Position numbers and translations under genes: made by a program | Shown: one piece after another, positions 1-8,567 of the stretch | How positions within the stretch are numbered: the first letter of the stretch is position 1 | Layout of the letters: every line of letters starts with the position of its first letter | Notes under the pieces: model-generated | What the model was told of the DNA's origin: nothing | Databases searched by the model: none | The model's input: only the letters and a program-made list of their open reading frames with translations | DNA from: CAXSEF01 sp964236695 | Lineage (GTDB): Bacteria > Pseudomonadota > Alphaproteobacteria > Acetobacterales > Acetobacteraceae | NCBI GenBank assembly: GCA_964236695.1 | Contig: CAXSFU010000009.1 | Span: 17,671 to 81,670 of the forward strand | Reading direction: 5' to 3' | Length of the DNA: 64,000 nt

Positions 1-72
1 GAACTCGTCGCGGAAGGCGGCCAGCGGGTCGTCGCGGTCCAGCCGCTCCAGGTCCGCGCGGGTGATGGCCAT
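1..72 (-). CDS. kynU: Kynureninase, N-terminal fragment cut by window edge
   Basis: Only the first 24 codons lie in the window; the gene runs off the left edge on the minus strand. The ATG at 70-72 follows a strong ribosome site (GGAGGG). The visible start, MAITRADLERLDRDDPLAAF, resembles the 'ADPLAPLRDxF' opening of bacterial kynureninases, PLP enzymes that split kynurenine to anthranilate and alanine. The identification rests on this short stretch and is tentative. Confidence 0.5.
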   Translation of the reverse strand, partial: MAITRADLERLDRDDPLAAFRDEF

Positions 73-91
73 CGAGGTTCCCTCCAGAAAG

Positions 92-217
92 CAAGCAAGG
101 TTGAGGCTCTGCCTCAAACTCCGCCAAAGGCGAGCCTTTGGAATCCTCTCCTTAAGCCCAGGGTTTCCAAAGGGCTCCGCCCTTTGGCGGGTTCGGGCAG
201 AGCCCGACCTTGCTTCC
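92..217. repeat. Family A palindromic repeat, copy 1
   Basis: A GC-rich composite of nested inverted repeats (GAGGCTCTGCCTC, GGCGAGCC within CCAAAGG...CCTTTGG, GGGCTCCGCCC, CGGGCAGAGCCCG) around a CTTAAG core. It fills the whole gap between the kynureninase start and the stop codon of the MFS gene. Confidence 0.85.
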
Positions 218-1678
218 TCACTCCACCGCCACCTCGCGCACCCGCGTCGTGAGCGCCACCGCCGGCACCAGCGTCGCCAGCGCCAGCGTCGCCGCGGTGA
301 TCGCGAACACCGCCCAGAACGTCAGGTGCAGCGCCTGCCCCAGCGCCGCGCGCACCGCCGCCTCGCCCGCGACCGCCGCCGAGCCGTCGAGCAACTGGCG
401 CACGCTGTCGAAGCCGACCGCCTGGCGCGCCAGCCCGAGGTTCAGCACCCCGCCCAGCACGGTGGCGCCCAGCGTGCTCCCCAGGTTGCGCGAGAAGATG
501 TTGGACGCCGTCGCCGCCCCGCGCTCCGCCCAGCCGACGCTGTCCTGCACGATCACGATCGCCGACGTGCTGAGGAACCCCATGCCCAGCCCGAGCACGG
601 CGGAGCCCGCGCCCGCCAGCACCGGCGAGCTGCCCGGGGCCAGCGCCACGAACGCCAGCGCCCCGGTCGGCAGCAGCGCCGCGCCGAACAGCAGCGTGGC
701 GCGCAGCCCGAAGCGCGAGAAGTTGCGCGCCGCCACGGTGGCGCCGACCGGCCAGCCCGCCACCATCACCGTGAGCGTGAAGCCGGCCACAAGCGCGGAG
801 CGGTGCAGCACGCCCTGCACGAACATCGGCAGGAACGCGGTCAGCCCGATGATCGCCATGCCGCTCAGCAGCGTGACCGCGTTGCAGGTCGCGATCGGCC
901 GGCGCGCCCACAGGGCGAATGCCAGCATCGGGTCGGCGGCGCGCCGCTCCTGCACCACGAACAGCACCGCGCTCAGCGCGAACACGCCGAGCGACGGCGC
1001 CACCGCCCGTCCGCCGGACGCGCCCATCCCGGTGAGCGCCACCATCAGCGAGGCGATCGCGGCCGTGAACAGCGCCGCACCCGCGATGTCCACGCTGCGC
1101 TGCCGCACCGCCACCTCCTCGCGCAGGAAGGCGGCGAAGCCCGCGAACGCCACTAGGCCGACCGGCACGTTGATCCAGAAGATCCACGACCAGCTCAGGT
1201 GGCGGATGATCAGCCCGCCCGCCAGCGGCCCGAGCACGGAGGAGACGCCCCACACGCTGGCGAGCCACCCCTGGATGCGCCCGCGCTCGTGCACCGAGTA
1301 CAGGTCGCCCACCACGGTCAGGCTCACCGGCTGGATCGCGCCCGCGCCCACGCCCTGCACCAGGCGGAAGGCGATGAGCGACGGCATCGACCACGCGAAC
1401 CCGCACAGCGCCGAGCCGGCGAGGAAGATCACGATGCCCCAGAGCAGCACCGGCCTGCGACCGTACAGGTCGGCGAGCTTGCCGAACATCACGGTGGTCG
1501 CGGTCTGGGTCAGCAGGAACGAGGAGAACACCCACGCATACAGGTGCAGGTCGCCGAGCTGGCCCGCGATCTGCGGCATGGCGGTGGAGACGATGGTGGC
1601 CTCGATCGCGATCATGAACATCGCGGCCATGACGGAGGCCAGCACCAGGGGGCGGCGGAGCGGCGGAGGACTGGACAT
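218..1678 (-). CDS. MFS transporter, DHA2-like multidrug exporter
   Basis: A 486-residue integral inner-membrane protein of the major facilitator superfamily, probably a proton-driven exporter of drugs or other small molecules. It opens with a hydrophobic helix containing IEATIVSTAMPQIAG, the motif-D1 region of the 14-helix DHA2 family. It also has the loop 2-3 motif FGKLADLYGRRPVL and motif C-like SSVLGPLAGG. Start ATG 1676-1678 (MSSPPPLRRP) was chosen because it directly precedes the first helix; the open frame extends upstream into repeat sequence with no transporter similarity. Substrate unknown. No regulator is adjacent. Confidence 0.88.
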   Translation of the reverse strand: MSSPPPLRRPLVLASVMAAMFMIAIEATIVSTAMPQIAGQLGDLHLYAWVFSSFLLTQTATTVMFGKLADLYGRRPVLLWGIVIFLAGSALCGFAWSMPSLIAFRLVQGVGAGAIQPVSLTVVGDLYSVHERGRIQGWLASVWGVSSVLGPLAGGLIIRHLSWSWIFWINVPVGLVAFAGFAAFLREEVAVRQRSVDIAGAALFTAAIASLMVALTGMGASGGRAVAPSLGVFALSAVLFVVQERRAADPMLAFALWARRPIATCNAVTLLSGMAIIGLTAFLPMFVQGVLHRSALVAGFTLTVMVAGWPVGATVAARNFSRFGLRATLLFGAALLPTGALAFVALAPGSSPVLAGAGSAVLGLGMGFLSTSAIVIVQDSVGWAERGAATASNIFSRNLGSTLGATVLGGVLNLGLARQAVGFDSVRQLLDGSAAVAGEAAVRAALGQALHLTFWAVFAITAATLALATLVPAVALTTRVREVAVE

Positions 1679-1847
1679 GGCGCCCTGACTAGGCGCTTTG
1701 CCCGGCGGCGTGAACCGGGGCTGGCGCGGCCGGGCTCCGCCTGCGGTGCTAATCCAATGGCCCAAGCGGGAATTCGGCACCTCCGCCCGGACCCGCAAAG
1801 GGCCGTGAGGCCGTCCGATACCGGCGGCCGGTTGTCCTGACCGGCCA

Positions 1848-1985
1848 GGACAGGAAGGCCAGGGGCTCTGCCCCTGGACCCCGCCAAAGGCAGGGCCCTT
1901 GGAACCCAATTCTTAAGGGAGGCCGGGTCCAGGGGCGGCTCGCCCCTGGCGGGTCCAGGGCAGAGCCCTGGCCTTGCTCGCTTCG
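1848..1985. repeat. Family A palindromic repeat, copy 2
   Basis: Full-length copy in the 347-bp gap between the MFS gene and the aldo/keto reductase gene. It has CCAGGGGCTCTGCCCCTGG, a CTTAAG core, CCAGGGGCGGCTCGCCCCTGG and CCAGGGCAGAGCCCTGG palindromes in order. The remainder of the gap shows nothing recognisable. Confidence 0.85.
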
Positions 1986-2025
1986 GAAAGGTGTTCCAAG
2001 GCGAGTCCCTGGCGAAGCCTCGGGC

Positions 2026-3102
2026 CTACCCGTTCCAGCCCGCCACGTCGTGCCCCCCGAACACCATGCGCCGGATCGCCGACGAGGTCAGTCCCGTGCT
2101 GAACCCCGGCGCCGGCGCGCTGGCTGCATCGAGGCGGCCCATCTGGTCGTCGCCGAGCCGCAGGCCGGCCGCGGCGATGCAGCTCTCGAGCTGCAACACG
2201 GTGCGCGCGCCGACCAGGGTCGAGGCGACGCCAGGGCGCGCCATTGTCCAGGCGAGGGCGACCTGCGCGGGCGGCCGGTCGAGTTCCGCGGCGACGGCCT
2301 TCAGCATCTCGAGGATGTCCCAGTTCCGGTCGACGAACTTGGTGTTGCCGAACGGGTTGGCGCCGCTCAGGCGGCCGGTGCCGCCCGTGTCCGCGCGGTC
2401 GTATTTCCCGGACAGGAAGCCGCCCGCCAGCGGGCTCCAGGGCATCACGCCCAGGCCGGCCTCGCGGGCGGCGGGAAAGTGCTCCGCCTCGACGTCGCGC
2501 GCGACCAGTGAGTACTCGACCTGGATCGCGACCGGGCCGGGGACGCGCCGTTCCGCCGCGATCGTGGCCGCCTTCATCGCCAGCCAGGCGGGCATGTCGG
2601 AGAGGGCGTAGTGGCGGATCTTACCCGCCTGCACGAGACTGCCCAGCGTCTGCACGATCTCCTCGACGGGCGTGACGCCGTCCCAGATGTGCATCCAGTA
2701 CAGGTCGATGTAATCGGTCCCGAGGCGCCGCAGCGACCCGTCGATCGCCCGGTGGATGTTCTTCGCCCCGCAGCCGCCGGCGTTGGGGTTGCCGCCGCCC
2801 CCCTGGCTCGCCGCGAGCGGACTGCGGGACGCGTTGAACGCGAACTTGGTGGCCAGGACGATCTCGTCGCGCGAGGCGGTGTCCCGGATGAACCGGCCGA
2901 CCAGCGCCTCGCTCGCGCCACCCGAGTAGATGTCGGCGGTGTCGACGAAGTTGCCGCCGGCGTCGCGGTAGGCGTCGAAGATCGCCCGCGACGTCGCCTC
3001 GTCGGCACCCCACGTCCCCTGCCCGAACGTCATGGTCCCCAGCGCGACGGGGCTGACCACCAGGCCCGAGCGGCCGAGCGTGCGGAACTTCGTGAGTGAC
3101 AT
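2026..3102 (-). CDS. Aldo/keto reductase
   Basis: A 358-residue cytosolic NAD(P)H-dependent oxidoreductase with the TIM-barrel aldo/keto reductase fold. The start LGRSGLVVSPVALGTMTFG and the FVDTADIYSGGASEALVG segment (catalytic Asp and Tyr) are typical, as are LATKF (catalytic Lys region) and YIDLYWMHIWDGVTPVEE (catalytic His). Start ATG 3100-3102 (MSLTKF) follows an AGACAGGG ribosome site; an upstream in-frame start would add 11 unlikely residues. It is transcribed divergently from a TetR-type gene 82 bp away, so that regulator probably controls it. Substrate unknown. Confidence 0.9.
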   Translation of the reverse strand: MSLTKFRTLGRSGLVVSPVALGTMTFGQGTWGADEATSRAIFDAYRDAGGNFVDTADIYSGGASEALVGRFIRDTASRDEIVLATKFAFNASRSPLAASQGGGGNPNAGGCGAKNIHRAIDGSLRRLGTDYIDLYWMHIWDGVTPVEEIVQTLGSLVQAGKIRHYALSDMPAWLAMKAATIAAERRVPGPVAIQVEYSLVARDVEAEHFPAAREAGLGVMPWSPLAGGFLSGKYDRADTGGTGRLSGANPFGNTKFVDRNWDILEMLKAVAAELDRPPAQVALAWTMARPGVASTLVGARTVLQLESCIAAAGLRLGDDQMGRLDAASAPAPGFSTGLTSSAIRRMVFGGHDVAGWNG

Positions 3103-3116
3103 CGGACCCTGTCTTT

Positions 3117-3132
3117 CGTAGTGAATGCTACG
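3117..3132. promoter_or_regulatory. Candidate operator palindrome between AKR and TetR genes
   Basis: CGTAG-TGAATG-CTACG is a 16-bp inverted repeat in the 82-bp divergent spacer. Its position fits a TetR-family operator controlling both genes. It is short and unproven. Confidence 0.3.
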
Positions 3133-3184
3133 CAAGTCATGCCGCCCGGATGGGCATGGGTCAACAACTTCCTGAGTGATCGCT

Positions 3185-3829
3185 ATGGAATTGTCCGGAC
3201 CACCATCGCCGCCCCGCAGGACAGGCAGGCCCCTGTCGTTCGACAGGGACGCCGCGCTCGGACGGGCGATGCTCGCCTTCTGGCGCCACGGCTACGAGAC
3301 GACGTCCATCGTCGACCTCACGACGGCGATGGGGGTGAGCGCGCCGAGCCTGTATGCTGCCTTCGGGGACAAGAAGCGGCTGTTCCTGGAGGCAATGCGC
3401 CGCTACGCCGGCGACACCGACGAGATCGCGCTCAGGATCGAGGCCGCGCCCACGGCCCTCGACGCGGCCCGCGCCATGCTGGCGGGGGCCGCGGTCGCCT
3501 ACACCGGCGAGGACACCCCCAGGGGGTGCCTGCTGGCCAGCGCGACGGCGAGCGGGTCGTCCGCGTCCGCGGACGTCCAGCACGCGGTCGCCGCGATCCG
3601 GCGCACGATCGAGGCCCACCTCCGGGCCAGGATCGAGCGCGACCTCGCCGAGGGGCTGCTGCCTCCCGGGACGCAGGCCGCCGCGCTGTCGGGGCTGGTC
3701 ATGGCGGTCACCCAGGGCCTGTCGACGCTGGCGCGCGACGGGGCGGGGCGCCCGGCGCTGCTGGCCATCGCGGAGGCCGCGCTGGAGGGGTGGCCACGCC
3801 GGAACGGTCCGGGCGCGCAGGCGACATAG
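3185..3829 (+). CDS. TetR/AcrR family transcriptional regulator
   Basis: A 214-residue DNA-binding repressor. The N-terminal helix-turn-helix is clear: GRAMLAFWRHGYETTSIVDL followed by TAMGVSAPSLYAAFGDKKRLF (residues about 30-75). The C-terminal half is a variable ligand-binding helical domain. ATG 3185 is taken as start; GTG 3176 is three codons upstream in frame and neither has a strong ribosome site. It lies head-to-head with the aldo/keto reductase gene, the usual arrangement for a local repressor and its target. Confidence 0.88.
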   Translation: MELSGPPSPPRRTGRPLSFDRDAALGRAMLAFWRHGYETTSIVDLTTAMGVSAPSLYAAFGDKKRLFLEAMRRYAGDTDEIALRIEAAPTALDAARAMLAGAAVAYTGEDTPRGCLLASATASGSSASADVQHAVAAIRRTIEAHLRARIERDLAEGLLPPGTQAAALSGLVMAVTQGLSTLARDGAGRPALLAIAEAALEGWPRRNGPGAQAT

Positions 3830-3903
3830 ACAGCAAGGCCGGGCTTTTCCTTCGCCTGGAGCCCGCTGTGAACCTGCCGGACTCGATATTGCTCGCCGCC
3901 ACA

Positions 3904-4039
3904 AGAAAGAAGCGTGTTCTTTCTTGAAAGAAAGAACCAAAGAACTTTTGCCCATGAGACTCCGGAGCCGCCTGCGCGCCCGGAATTTCATGGGTAAAGT
4001 CTTTTTGCTTCTTTTTCTTCAGAAAAAGAAGAGTCTTGC
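3904..4039 (+). repeat. Family B AT-rich hairpin repeat, copy 1
   Basis: One end has GTTCTTTCTTGAAAGAAAGAAC, a 10-bp stem. The middle is GC-rich and variable. The other end has CTTCTTTTTCTTCAGAAAAAGAAG, an 11-bp stem. It lies downstream of the TetR gene and could act as a bidirectional terminator. The rest of the 3830-4291 gap holds this copy, a partial family A copy and nothing else I recognise. Confidence 0.85.
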
Positions 4040-4133
4040 TGTCCTGCCCGAAGCAGCGAGGTGCTGCGAGGTTCATGACAGCCTCCCAGCGACCCAGGAG
4101 GCTCGTCGGAACCTTTCACAGGCTGCGCCCATA

Positions 4134-4237
4134 CCCGCAAAGGGCCGGAGTCCCCTCTGATCCTCCTTCCTGAAAGGCGATCCAGGGGCCCAGCCCTTGG
4201 CGGAGCTTGAGGCAGCGCCTCAACCTTTCTTGCTTCC
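4134..4237. repeat. Family A repeat, degenerate copy 3
   Basis: A shortened, diverged copy (ACCCGCAAAGGGCCGGAG variant, then GATCCAGGGGCCC and GAGGCAGCGCCTCAACC). It ends about 55 bp before the SDR gene. Confidence 0.6.
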
Positions 4238-4291
4238 CGGCATCCCCCGCCGCCGCCCCGCGTAGCAGCCCGCAGACAACGGAGTCCCGCC

Positions 4292-5170
4292 ATGCCCAGC
4301 GACCCACGCGCCGCCGGCGCCACCCTGCCCTACCCGGGCGACCAGCAGCAGCCCGCCCCCGGCCTGACCTCGAAGATGGACCCCGCCCCCGACCACGGCG
4401 AGGACAGCTACGTCGGCAAGGGCCTGCTCGCCGGCCACGTCGCGCTGATCACCGGCGGGGACTCCGGCATCGGCCGCGCCGTGGCCATCGCCTACGCCCG
4501 CGAGGGCGCGGACGTGGCGATCTCCTACCTCCCCGTCGAGCAGTCCGACGCGGAGGACACCGCGCGCTGGATCGAGAAGGCCGGCCGACGCGCCCTGCTG
4601 CTGCCCGGCGACATCCAGGACGAGGCGCACTGCCACGCCCTGGTCGAGCGCACCGTCGCCGAGCTCGGCCGCCTCGACGTGCTGGTCAACAACGCCGCCC
4701 ACCAGAGCGTGAACGAGTCGCTGTCCGACATCACCGCGCCGGAGATCGACGAGGCGTTCCGCACCAACGTGTTCGCGATGCTCTACCTGTGCCAGGCCGC
4801 GGTGCCGCACATGCAGCCCGGCTCGTCGATCGTGAACACGACCAGCATCCAGGCCAAGACCGCCTCGAAGACGATGGTGCTCTACGCCGCCACCAAGGGC
4901 GCGATCGCCAGCCTGACCATCGGCCTGTCCAACCTGCTGGCGCCGCAGGGCATCCGGGTGAACTGCGTGGCGCCCGGCCCGGTGTGGACGCCGATCCAGC
5001 CGATCGCCAAGGACCCGGAGCAGCTTTCCAAGCTGGGCAAGGACACGGTGCTGGGCCGCCCGGGGCAGCCCGCGGAACTGGCGCCCGCCTTCGTGATGCT
5101 GGCGTCCGGGCAGGGCAGCTACATGACCGGCGCGCTGATCCCCGTCACCGGCGGCGGCCCGATGTACTGA
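4292..5170 (+). CDS. SDR family oxidoreductase (YghA-like)
   Basis: A 292-residue short-chain dehydrogenase/reductase of the extended-N-terminus type, usually annotated glucose 1-dehydrogenase or YghA-like. The N-terminal PYPGDQQQPAPGLTSKMDP segment is typical of this subgroup. The cofactor motif TGGDSGIGRA, the NNAA motif and the catalytic Tyr-x-x-x-Lys (YAATK) with an upstream Ser are all present, and the C-terminus is VTGGGPMY. A GGAG site precedes the ATG. Relatives are often induced in general stress, but no promoter for that was found here. Substrate unknown. Confidence 0.9.
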   Translation: MPSDPRAAGATLPYPGDQQQPAPGLTSKMDPAPDHGEDSYVGKGLLAGHVALITGGDSGIGRAVAIAYAREGADVAISYLPVEQSDAEDTARWIEKAGRRALLLPGDIQDEAHCHALVERTVAELGRLDVLVNNAAHQSVNESLSDITAPEIDEAFRTNVFAMLYLCQAAVPHMQPGSSIVNTTSIQAKTASKTMVLYAATKGAIASLTIGLSNLLAPQGIRVNCVAPGPVWTPIQPIAKDPEQLSKLGKDTVLGRPGQPAELAPAFVMLASGQGSYMTGALIPVTGGGPMY

Positions 5171-5212
5171 CGCAGGGCCGAGGCCCGCTGCCAGGCGCAC
5201 CCCGTATAGCAA

Positions 5213-5248
5213 GGTGGGCAGCAACGGCGTCTGCCGTTGCTGCCCACC
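5213..5248. terminator. Strong hairpin between convergent genes
   Basis: A perfect 16-bp inverted repeat (GGTGGGCAGCAACGGC, loop GTCT, then its complement) lies between the stop of the SDR gene and the stop of the oppositely oriented Gly-rich gene. It has no T-run, but stem length and placement fit a bidirectional terminator. Confidence 0.65.
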
Positions 5249-5326
5249 CGGAAATTACGCGGCCCCAGAAGGAAGCCGCGCCGGAAATCAGCCCGCAGAA
5301 CGTGCCCGCGGGCCGTCAGAACGGAC

Positions 5327-5698
5327 TCAGTGCCCCGCTGCGGCACCGCCGGCGGTGCCGGCAGCGCCGGTGCCGACCGCCGTACCGCCCGCCACGCCCG
5401 GCGTCGCCGTGGCACCCGACGTCAGCGAGCCCCCGACCGGCGCCGTCGGCAGGCCACCGCCGGCGGCCCCGCCCGGCGCCGTCCCAGCGCCCGCCCCGCC
5501 GGCCATCCCGCTGCTCGAGCCCACGCCCGCGCCAGGGCCGGCCAGGCCGCTGCCCAGCGCGCCGCCGCCCGCGCCACCGGCGCCTGCGCCCATGCCGCCC
5601 GCGCCGGCCCCGCCGCCAGGGGCGCCGACCTGCGCCATCGCCGCGCCGGTCATCCCGAGCATCGCCACCGCCGCCAGAACCGAGACAGAAACACGCAT
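5327..5698 (-). CDS. Gly/Ala-rich secreted protein, function unknown
   Basis: A 123-residue protein with a clear Sec signal peptide (MRVSVSVLAAVAMLGMTGAA, cleavage likely after AMA). The mature part is almost entirely Gly, Ala, Pro, Ser and Thr with GAGG-type runs, so it is probably disordered in the periplasm or outside the cell. Start ATG 5696-5698 has AAGGA eight bases upstream; an in-frame ATG six codons earlier is less likely. I recognise no family. Low complexity makes homology searches unreliable, but signal peptide and ribosome site argue that it is real. Confidence 0.6.
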   Translation of the reverse strand: MRVSVSVLAAVAMLGMTGAAMAQVGAPGGGAGAGGMGAGAGGAGGGALGSGLAGPGAGVGSSSGMAGGAGAGTAPGGAAGGGLPTAPVGGSLTSGATATPGVAGGTAVGTGAAGTAGGAAAGH

Positions 5699-5929
5699 GA
5701 TGAACATCCTTTCCAACTAACAGCGCATCCTAGCGCGAAGACCGCAAGACATCGCCACACAACTTCGGGAACAACGGCGCGTGCTGCACACCAGAAACGC
5801 TTTGCTGCGGCGGCACAGTGCTTCTGCCATCGCAGCGGACCATCGCCGGCGCGGGCACAGCCCGACGCCCTGTGCCCCAGCAACGCCGCACCGCCCGGAA
5901 AGTTCAGTTCCGGCCGCTTGGCACGACGC

Positions 5930-6376
5930 TCAGCGCCGCCCGCGGCGGAACGGCCAGTCCACCACCTCGCCCGCGAACAGCGCCCACCACACCAGCACCG
6001 GCTGCAGCGCCAGGCGCGGCGCATGGTACCACCAGCCGAGCCGCATCGCGCCGCCGGGCAGCCCGCCCATCGCGTGCCTGATGTTGGCCGGCACCACGCA
6101 CACCGCGTACAGCGCCAGCGCCGCCCCCGCCGCCCGCCGCAGGCCGCGCGTCGGCAACGCGAGCGCCCCGGCGATCTCGCACAGCCCGGTGCCCGCGATC
6201 ACCGTGCCCGGCCACGGCACCCATTCCGGCGTGATCAGCAGGAACGGCGCCGGCATCGCCAGGTGCAGCACCCCCGCCGCGAGATACAGCCCCGCCAGCA
6301 CCCAGCGCGACGCCGCGCGGCCGCGCATCGCGACGCCACTCCCGCTGGCCGGTGCTGGATCGCGCGCTCGGATCAT
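5930..6376 (-). CDS. DoxX-like small membrane protein
   Basis: A 148-residue inner-membrane protein with four hydrophobic helices. The first helix ends in AAGVLHLAMPAPFLLITPEW, and ICEIAGALALPT-like and VPANIRHAMGG segments follow; together they mark the DoxX/DoxD-like group often annotated 'DoxX family protein'. Function in this group is poorly defined, with suggested roles in redox or quinone-linked stress. Start ATG 6374-6376 is used; ATG 6326-6328, directly before the first helix, is an alternative. Confidence 0.75.
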   Translation of the reverse strand: MIRARDPAPASGSGVAMRGRAASRWVLAGLYLAAGVLHLAMPAPFLLITPEWVPWPGTVIAGTGLCEIAGALALPTRGLRRAAGAALALYAVCVVPANIRHAMGGLPGGAMRLGWWYHAPRLALQPVLVWWALFAGEVVDWPFRRGRR

Positions 6377-6423
6377 GGCCCGGCTTCCCGCATCCCGCCC
6401 GACCGTGTCAATGCACGCCGGCA

Positions 6424-6547
6424 GGCAGGCAACGCCAAAGGCTCTGCCAAAAGCTCGCCTTTGGAATCCACTTGCTCAAGGGAAGGGTTTCCGAAGGTCC
6501 CCGGCCTTCGCGCCGGGTCCGGGCAGGGGCCCGACCCTGCTTCCTCC
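6424..6547. repeat. Family A repeat, diverged copy 4
   Basis: A diverged full-length copy (CGCCAAAGGCTCTGCC, CTCGCCTTTGG, core changed to CTCAAG, then CGGGCAGGGGCCCG). It ends 15 bp before the glycosylase start and so covers its 5' region. Confidence 0.7.
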
Positions 6548-6562
6548 CTGAAAGGCCGTCCC

Positions 6563-7117
6563 ATGCTTCCCTCCGGCTTCCTTCTGCGCCCTGTCGCCGT
6601 TGTCGCCCGCGACCTGGTCGGCGCCACCCTCCTGGTCGCGGGCGCCGGCGGCGTCATCGTGGAAGCCGAGGCCTACGACCGCGGCGACCCCGCCTCGCAC
6701 AGCGCTGGCGGCCGCACCGCGCGCAACGCCGCGATGTTCGGCCCGCCCGGCCACGCCTACGTCTACCGCTCCTACGGCCTGCACTGGTGCCTCAACCTCG
6801 TGTGCGGCGACGCTCCGGGCGCCGCGGTGCTGATCCGCGCCCTCGAGCCCCGCCACGGCCTGCCCGCGATGCGCGAGCGCCGCGGCCCGCTGGCCGACCG
6901 CCTGCTCTGCGCCGGCCCCGGCCGGCTCTGCCAGGCCCTCGGCGTCACCCGCGACCTCGACGCCGCCCCCCTCGACGCCCCGCCGTTCCGCCTCGACCCG
7001 CGCGACGGCCCGGCCACCGTCCTCGCCGGCCCGCGCATCGGCATCACCCGCGCCGCCGCCACCCCCTGGCGGTTCTGCCTCGCCGGCTCGCGCTTCCTGA
7101 GCCGCCCCCCGGCCTGA
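6563..7117 (+). CDS. mpg: DNA-3-methyladenine glycosylase (AAG/MPG family)
   Basis: A 184-residue base-excision repair enzyme that removes alkylated purines such as 3-methyladenine and hypoxanthine. The family signature is intact: ARDLVGATLLV, IVEAEAYDRGDPASHSAGG (catalytic Glu in EAEAY), GPPGHAYVYRSYGLHWCLN and GPGRLCQALGV. Length is normal for bacterial members. ATG 6563 has GAAAGG upstream. The gene stands alone with repeat copies on both sides. Confidence 0.92.
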   Translation: MLPSGFLLRPVAVVARDLVGATLLVAGAGGVIVEAEAYDRGDPASHSAGGRTARNAAMFGPPGHAYVYRSYGLHWCLNLVCGDAPGAAVLIRALEPRHGLPAMRERRGPLADRLLCAGPGRLCQALGVTRDLDAAPLDAPPFRLDPRDGPATVLAGPRIGITRAAATPWRFCLAGSRFLSRPPA

Positions 7118-7204
7118 GCCGCTCCCTTCCGCCCGAGGCGCCGCGCCCGCCTCCTGGCGTTCCCGCGCACGAAGGGCCCATGGGCAGTGCGTCTGTTTGG
7201 GGTC

Positions 7205-7336
7205 CGGAAAGGAAGGCCAGGGGCTCTGCCCCTGGACCCCGCCAAAGGCAAGCCTTTGGAATCCGATTCTTAAGAAAGGCCGGGTCCAGGGGCGGCTCGC
7301 CCCTGGCGGGTCCAGGGCAGAGCCCTGGCCTTCTTA
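7205..7336. repeat. Family A palindromic repeat, copy 5
   Basis: A canonical copy in the 313-bp gap between the glycosylase and monooxygenase genes, with the CTTAAG core intact. No gene is visible in the rest of the gap. Confidence 0.85.
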
Positions 7337-7430
7337 AACTGAGACACTGCCCGGCCCTGCTCCCTTCGGCCCTTGCATCCCGCCCCGCGCGCGCTGACCT
7401 CTACGCCACCCCACAGCCCGGGAGACCCCA

Positions 7431-8453
7431 ATGACGCAGCCCGCCTTCTCCGTGCTCGACCTCGCGCCGGTCCCCGACGGCTCGACCCCGGGCGACGCCC
7501 TGCGCAACGCCCGCGACCTCGCGCAGCACGCCGAGCGCTGGGGCTACACCCGCTACTGGCTCGCCGAACACCACAACATGGTCGGCATCGCCTCCGCCGC
7601 GACCGCCGTGGTCATCGCCCACGTCGCCGCCGGCACCAGCACCATCCGCGTGGGCTCGGGCGGCATCATGCTGCCCAACCACTCGCCCCTGGTGATCGCC
7701 GAGCAGTTCGGCACCCTGGCCTCGCTCCACCCCGGCCGCATCGACCTCGGCGTCGGCCGCGCGCCGGGCACCGACGGCCGCACCGCGCGCGCCCTGCGCC
7801 GCAACCCCGAGGCCGCCGACACCTTCCCCCAGGACGTCCAGGAGCTGCAGGCCCTGCTCGGCCCGGCGCAGCCCGGCCAGGCAGTGCAGGCGGTGCCCGG
7901 CACCGACACGAACGTGCCGATCTGGATCCTCGGCTCGTCGCTGTTCGGCGCCCAGCTCGCCGCCCACCTCGGCCTGCCCTACGCCTTCGCCTCGCACTTC
8001 GCCCCCGACGCCCTGCAGATGGCGCTGCGCATCTACCGCAACCGCTTCCGCCCTTCCGCGCAACTCGACCGTCCGCACGCGATGGTCGGCGTCAACGTGG
8101 TCGCCGCCGACACCGACGCCGAGGCCCGGCACCTGTTCACCTCGGTGCAGCAGAGCTTCACCACCCTGATCCGCGGCACGCGCGGCCGCCTGCCGCGCCC
8201 GGTCGACGACATCGAGGCGTTCTGGTCGCCGGGGGAGAAGGCGCAGGTCGCCGGCATGCTGTCGTGCTCCGTCGTCGGCTCGCCCGACACGGTGCGCGCC
8301 GGCCTGGAGCGCCTGGTGGCGCGCACCGGCGCCGACGAGCTGATGGTCGCCTCCGCAATCCACGACCACGCGGCCCGCCTGCGCTCCTACGAGATTCTCG
8401 CCGGCCTGCGCACGGCCCTGGTCACGCCAGGCCAGCTCGCGCACGCCTCATAG
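7431..8453 (+). CDS. LLM-class flavin-dependent oxidoreductase
   Basis: A 340-residue luciferase-like monooxygenase with a TIM-barrel fold, presumably using FMNH2 from a separate reductase. Recognisable parts are FSVLDLAPVPDGSTPGDALR, RYWLAEHHNM, RVGSGGIMLPNHSPLVIAEQ and PGRIDLGVGRAPGTD, the signature of the MsnO8 / 'alkane monooxygenase-like' subgroup; VVGSPDTV lies in the C-terminal part. The substrate cannot be read from sequence. Start ATG 7431 has GGGAGA upstream. It is a single gene flanked by repeat sequence upstream. Confidence 0.9.
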   Translation: MTQPAFSVLDLAPVPDGSTPGDALRNARDLAQHAERWGYTRYWLAEHHNMVGIASAATAVVIAHVAAGTSTIRVGSGGIMLPNHSPLVIAEQFGTLASLHPGRIDLGVGRAPGTDGRTARALRRNPEAADTFPQDVQELQALLGPAQPGQAVQAVPGTDTNVPIWILGSSLFGAQLAAHLGLPYAFASHFAPDALQMALRIYRNRFRPSAQLDRPHAMVGVNVVAADTDAEARHLFTSVQQSFTTLIRGTRGRLPRPVDDIEAFWSPGEKAQVAGMLSCSVVGSPDTVRAGLERLVARTGADELMVASAIHDHAARLRSYEILAGLRTALVTPGQLAHAS

Positions 8454-8567
8454 GCCCTTCCGGCCGGGTTTGGCTCCGCCCGGCGGGATTCCCGAAGACA
8501 AGCCTTCAACCGAGCAGACCCCAACCCCGCCCGGCAGCGCCGCGGTCGCACGGGAGGACGCCGGCCG

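Noticed and set aside
3904..4039. Family B as an insertion sequence or tRNA-like gene
   Set aside because: No transposase, no terminal inverted repeats shared by both ends, no target duplications visible, and no cloverleaf fold.
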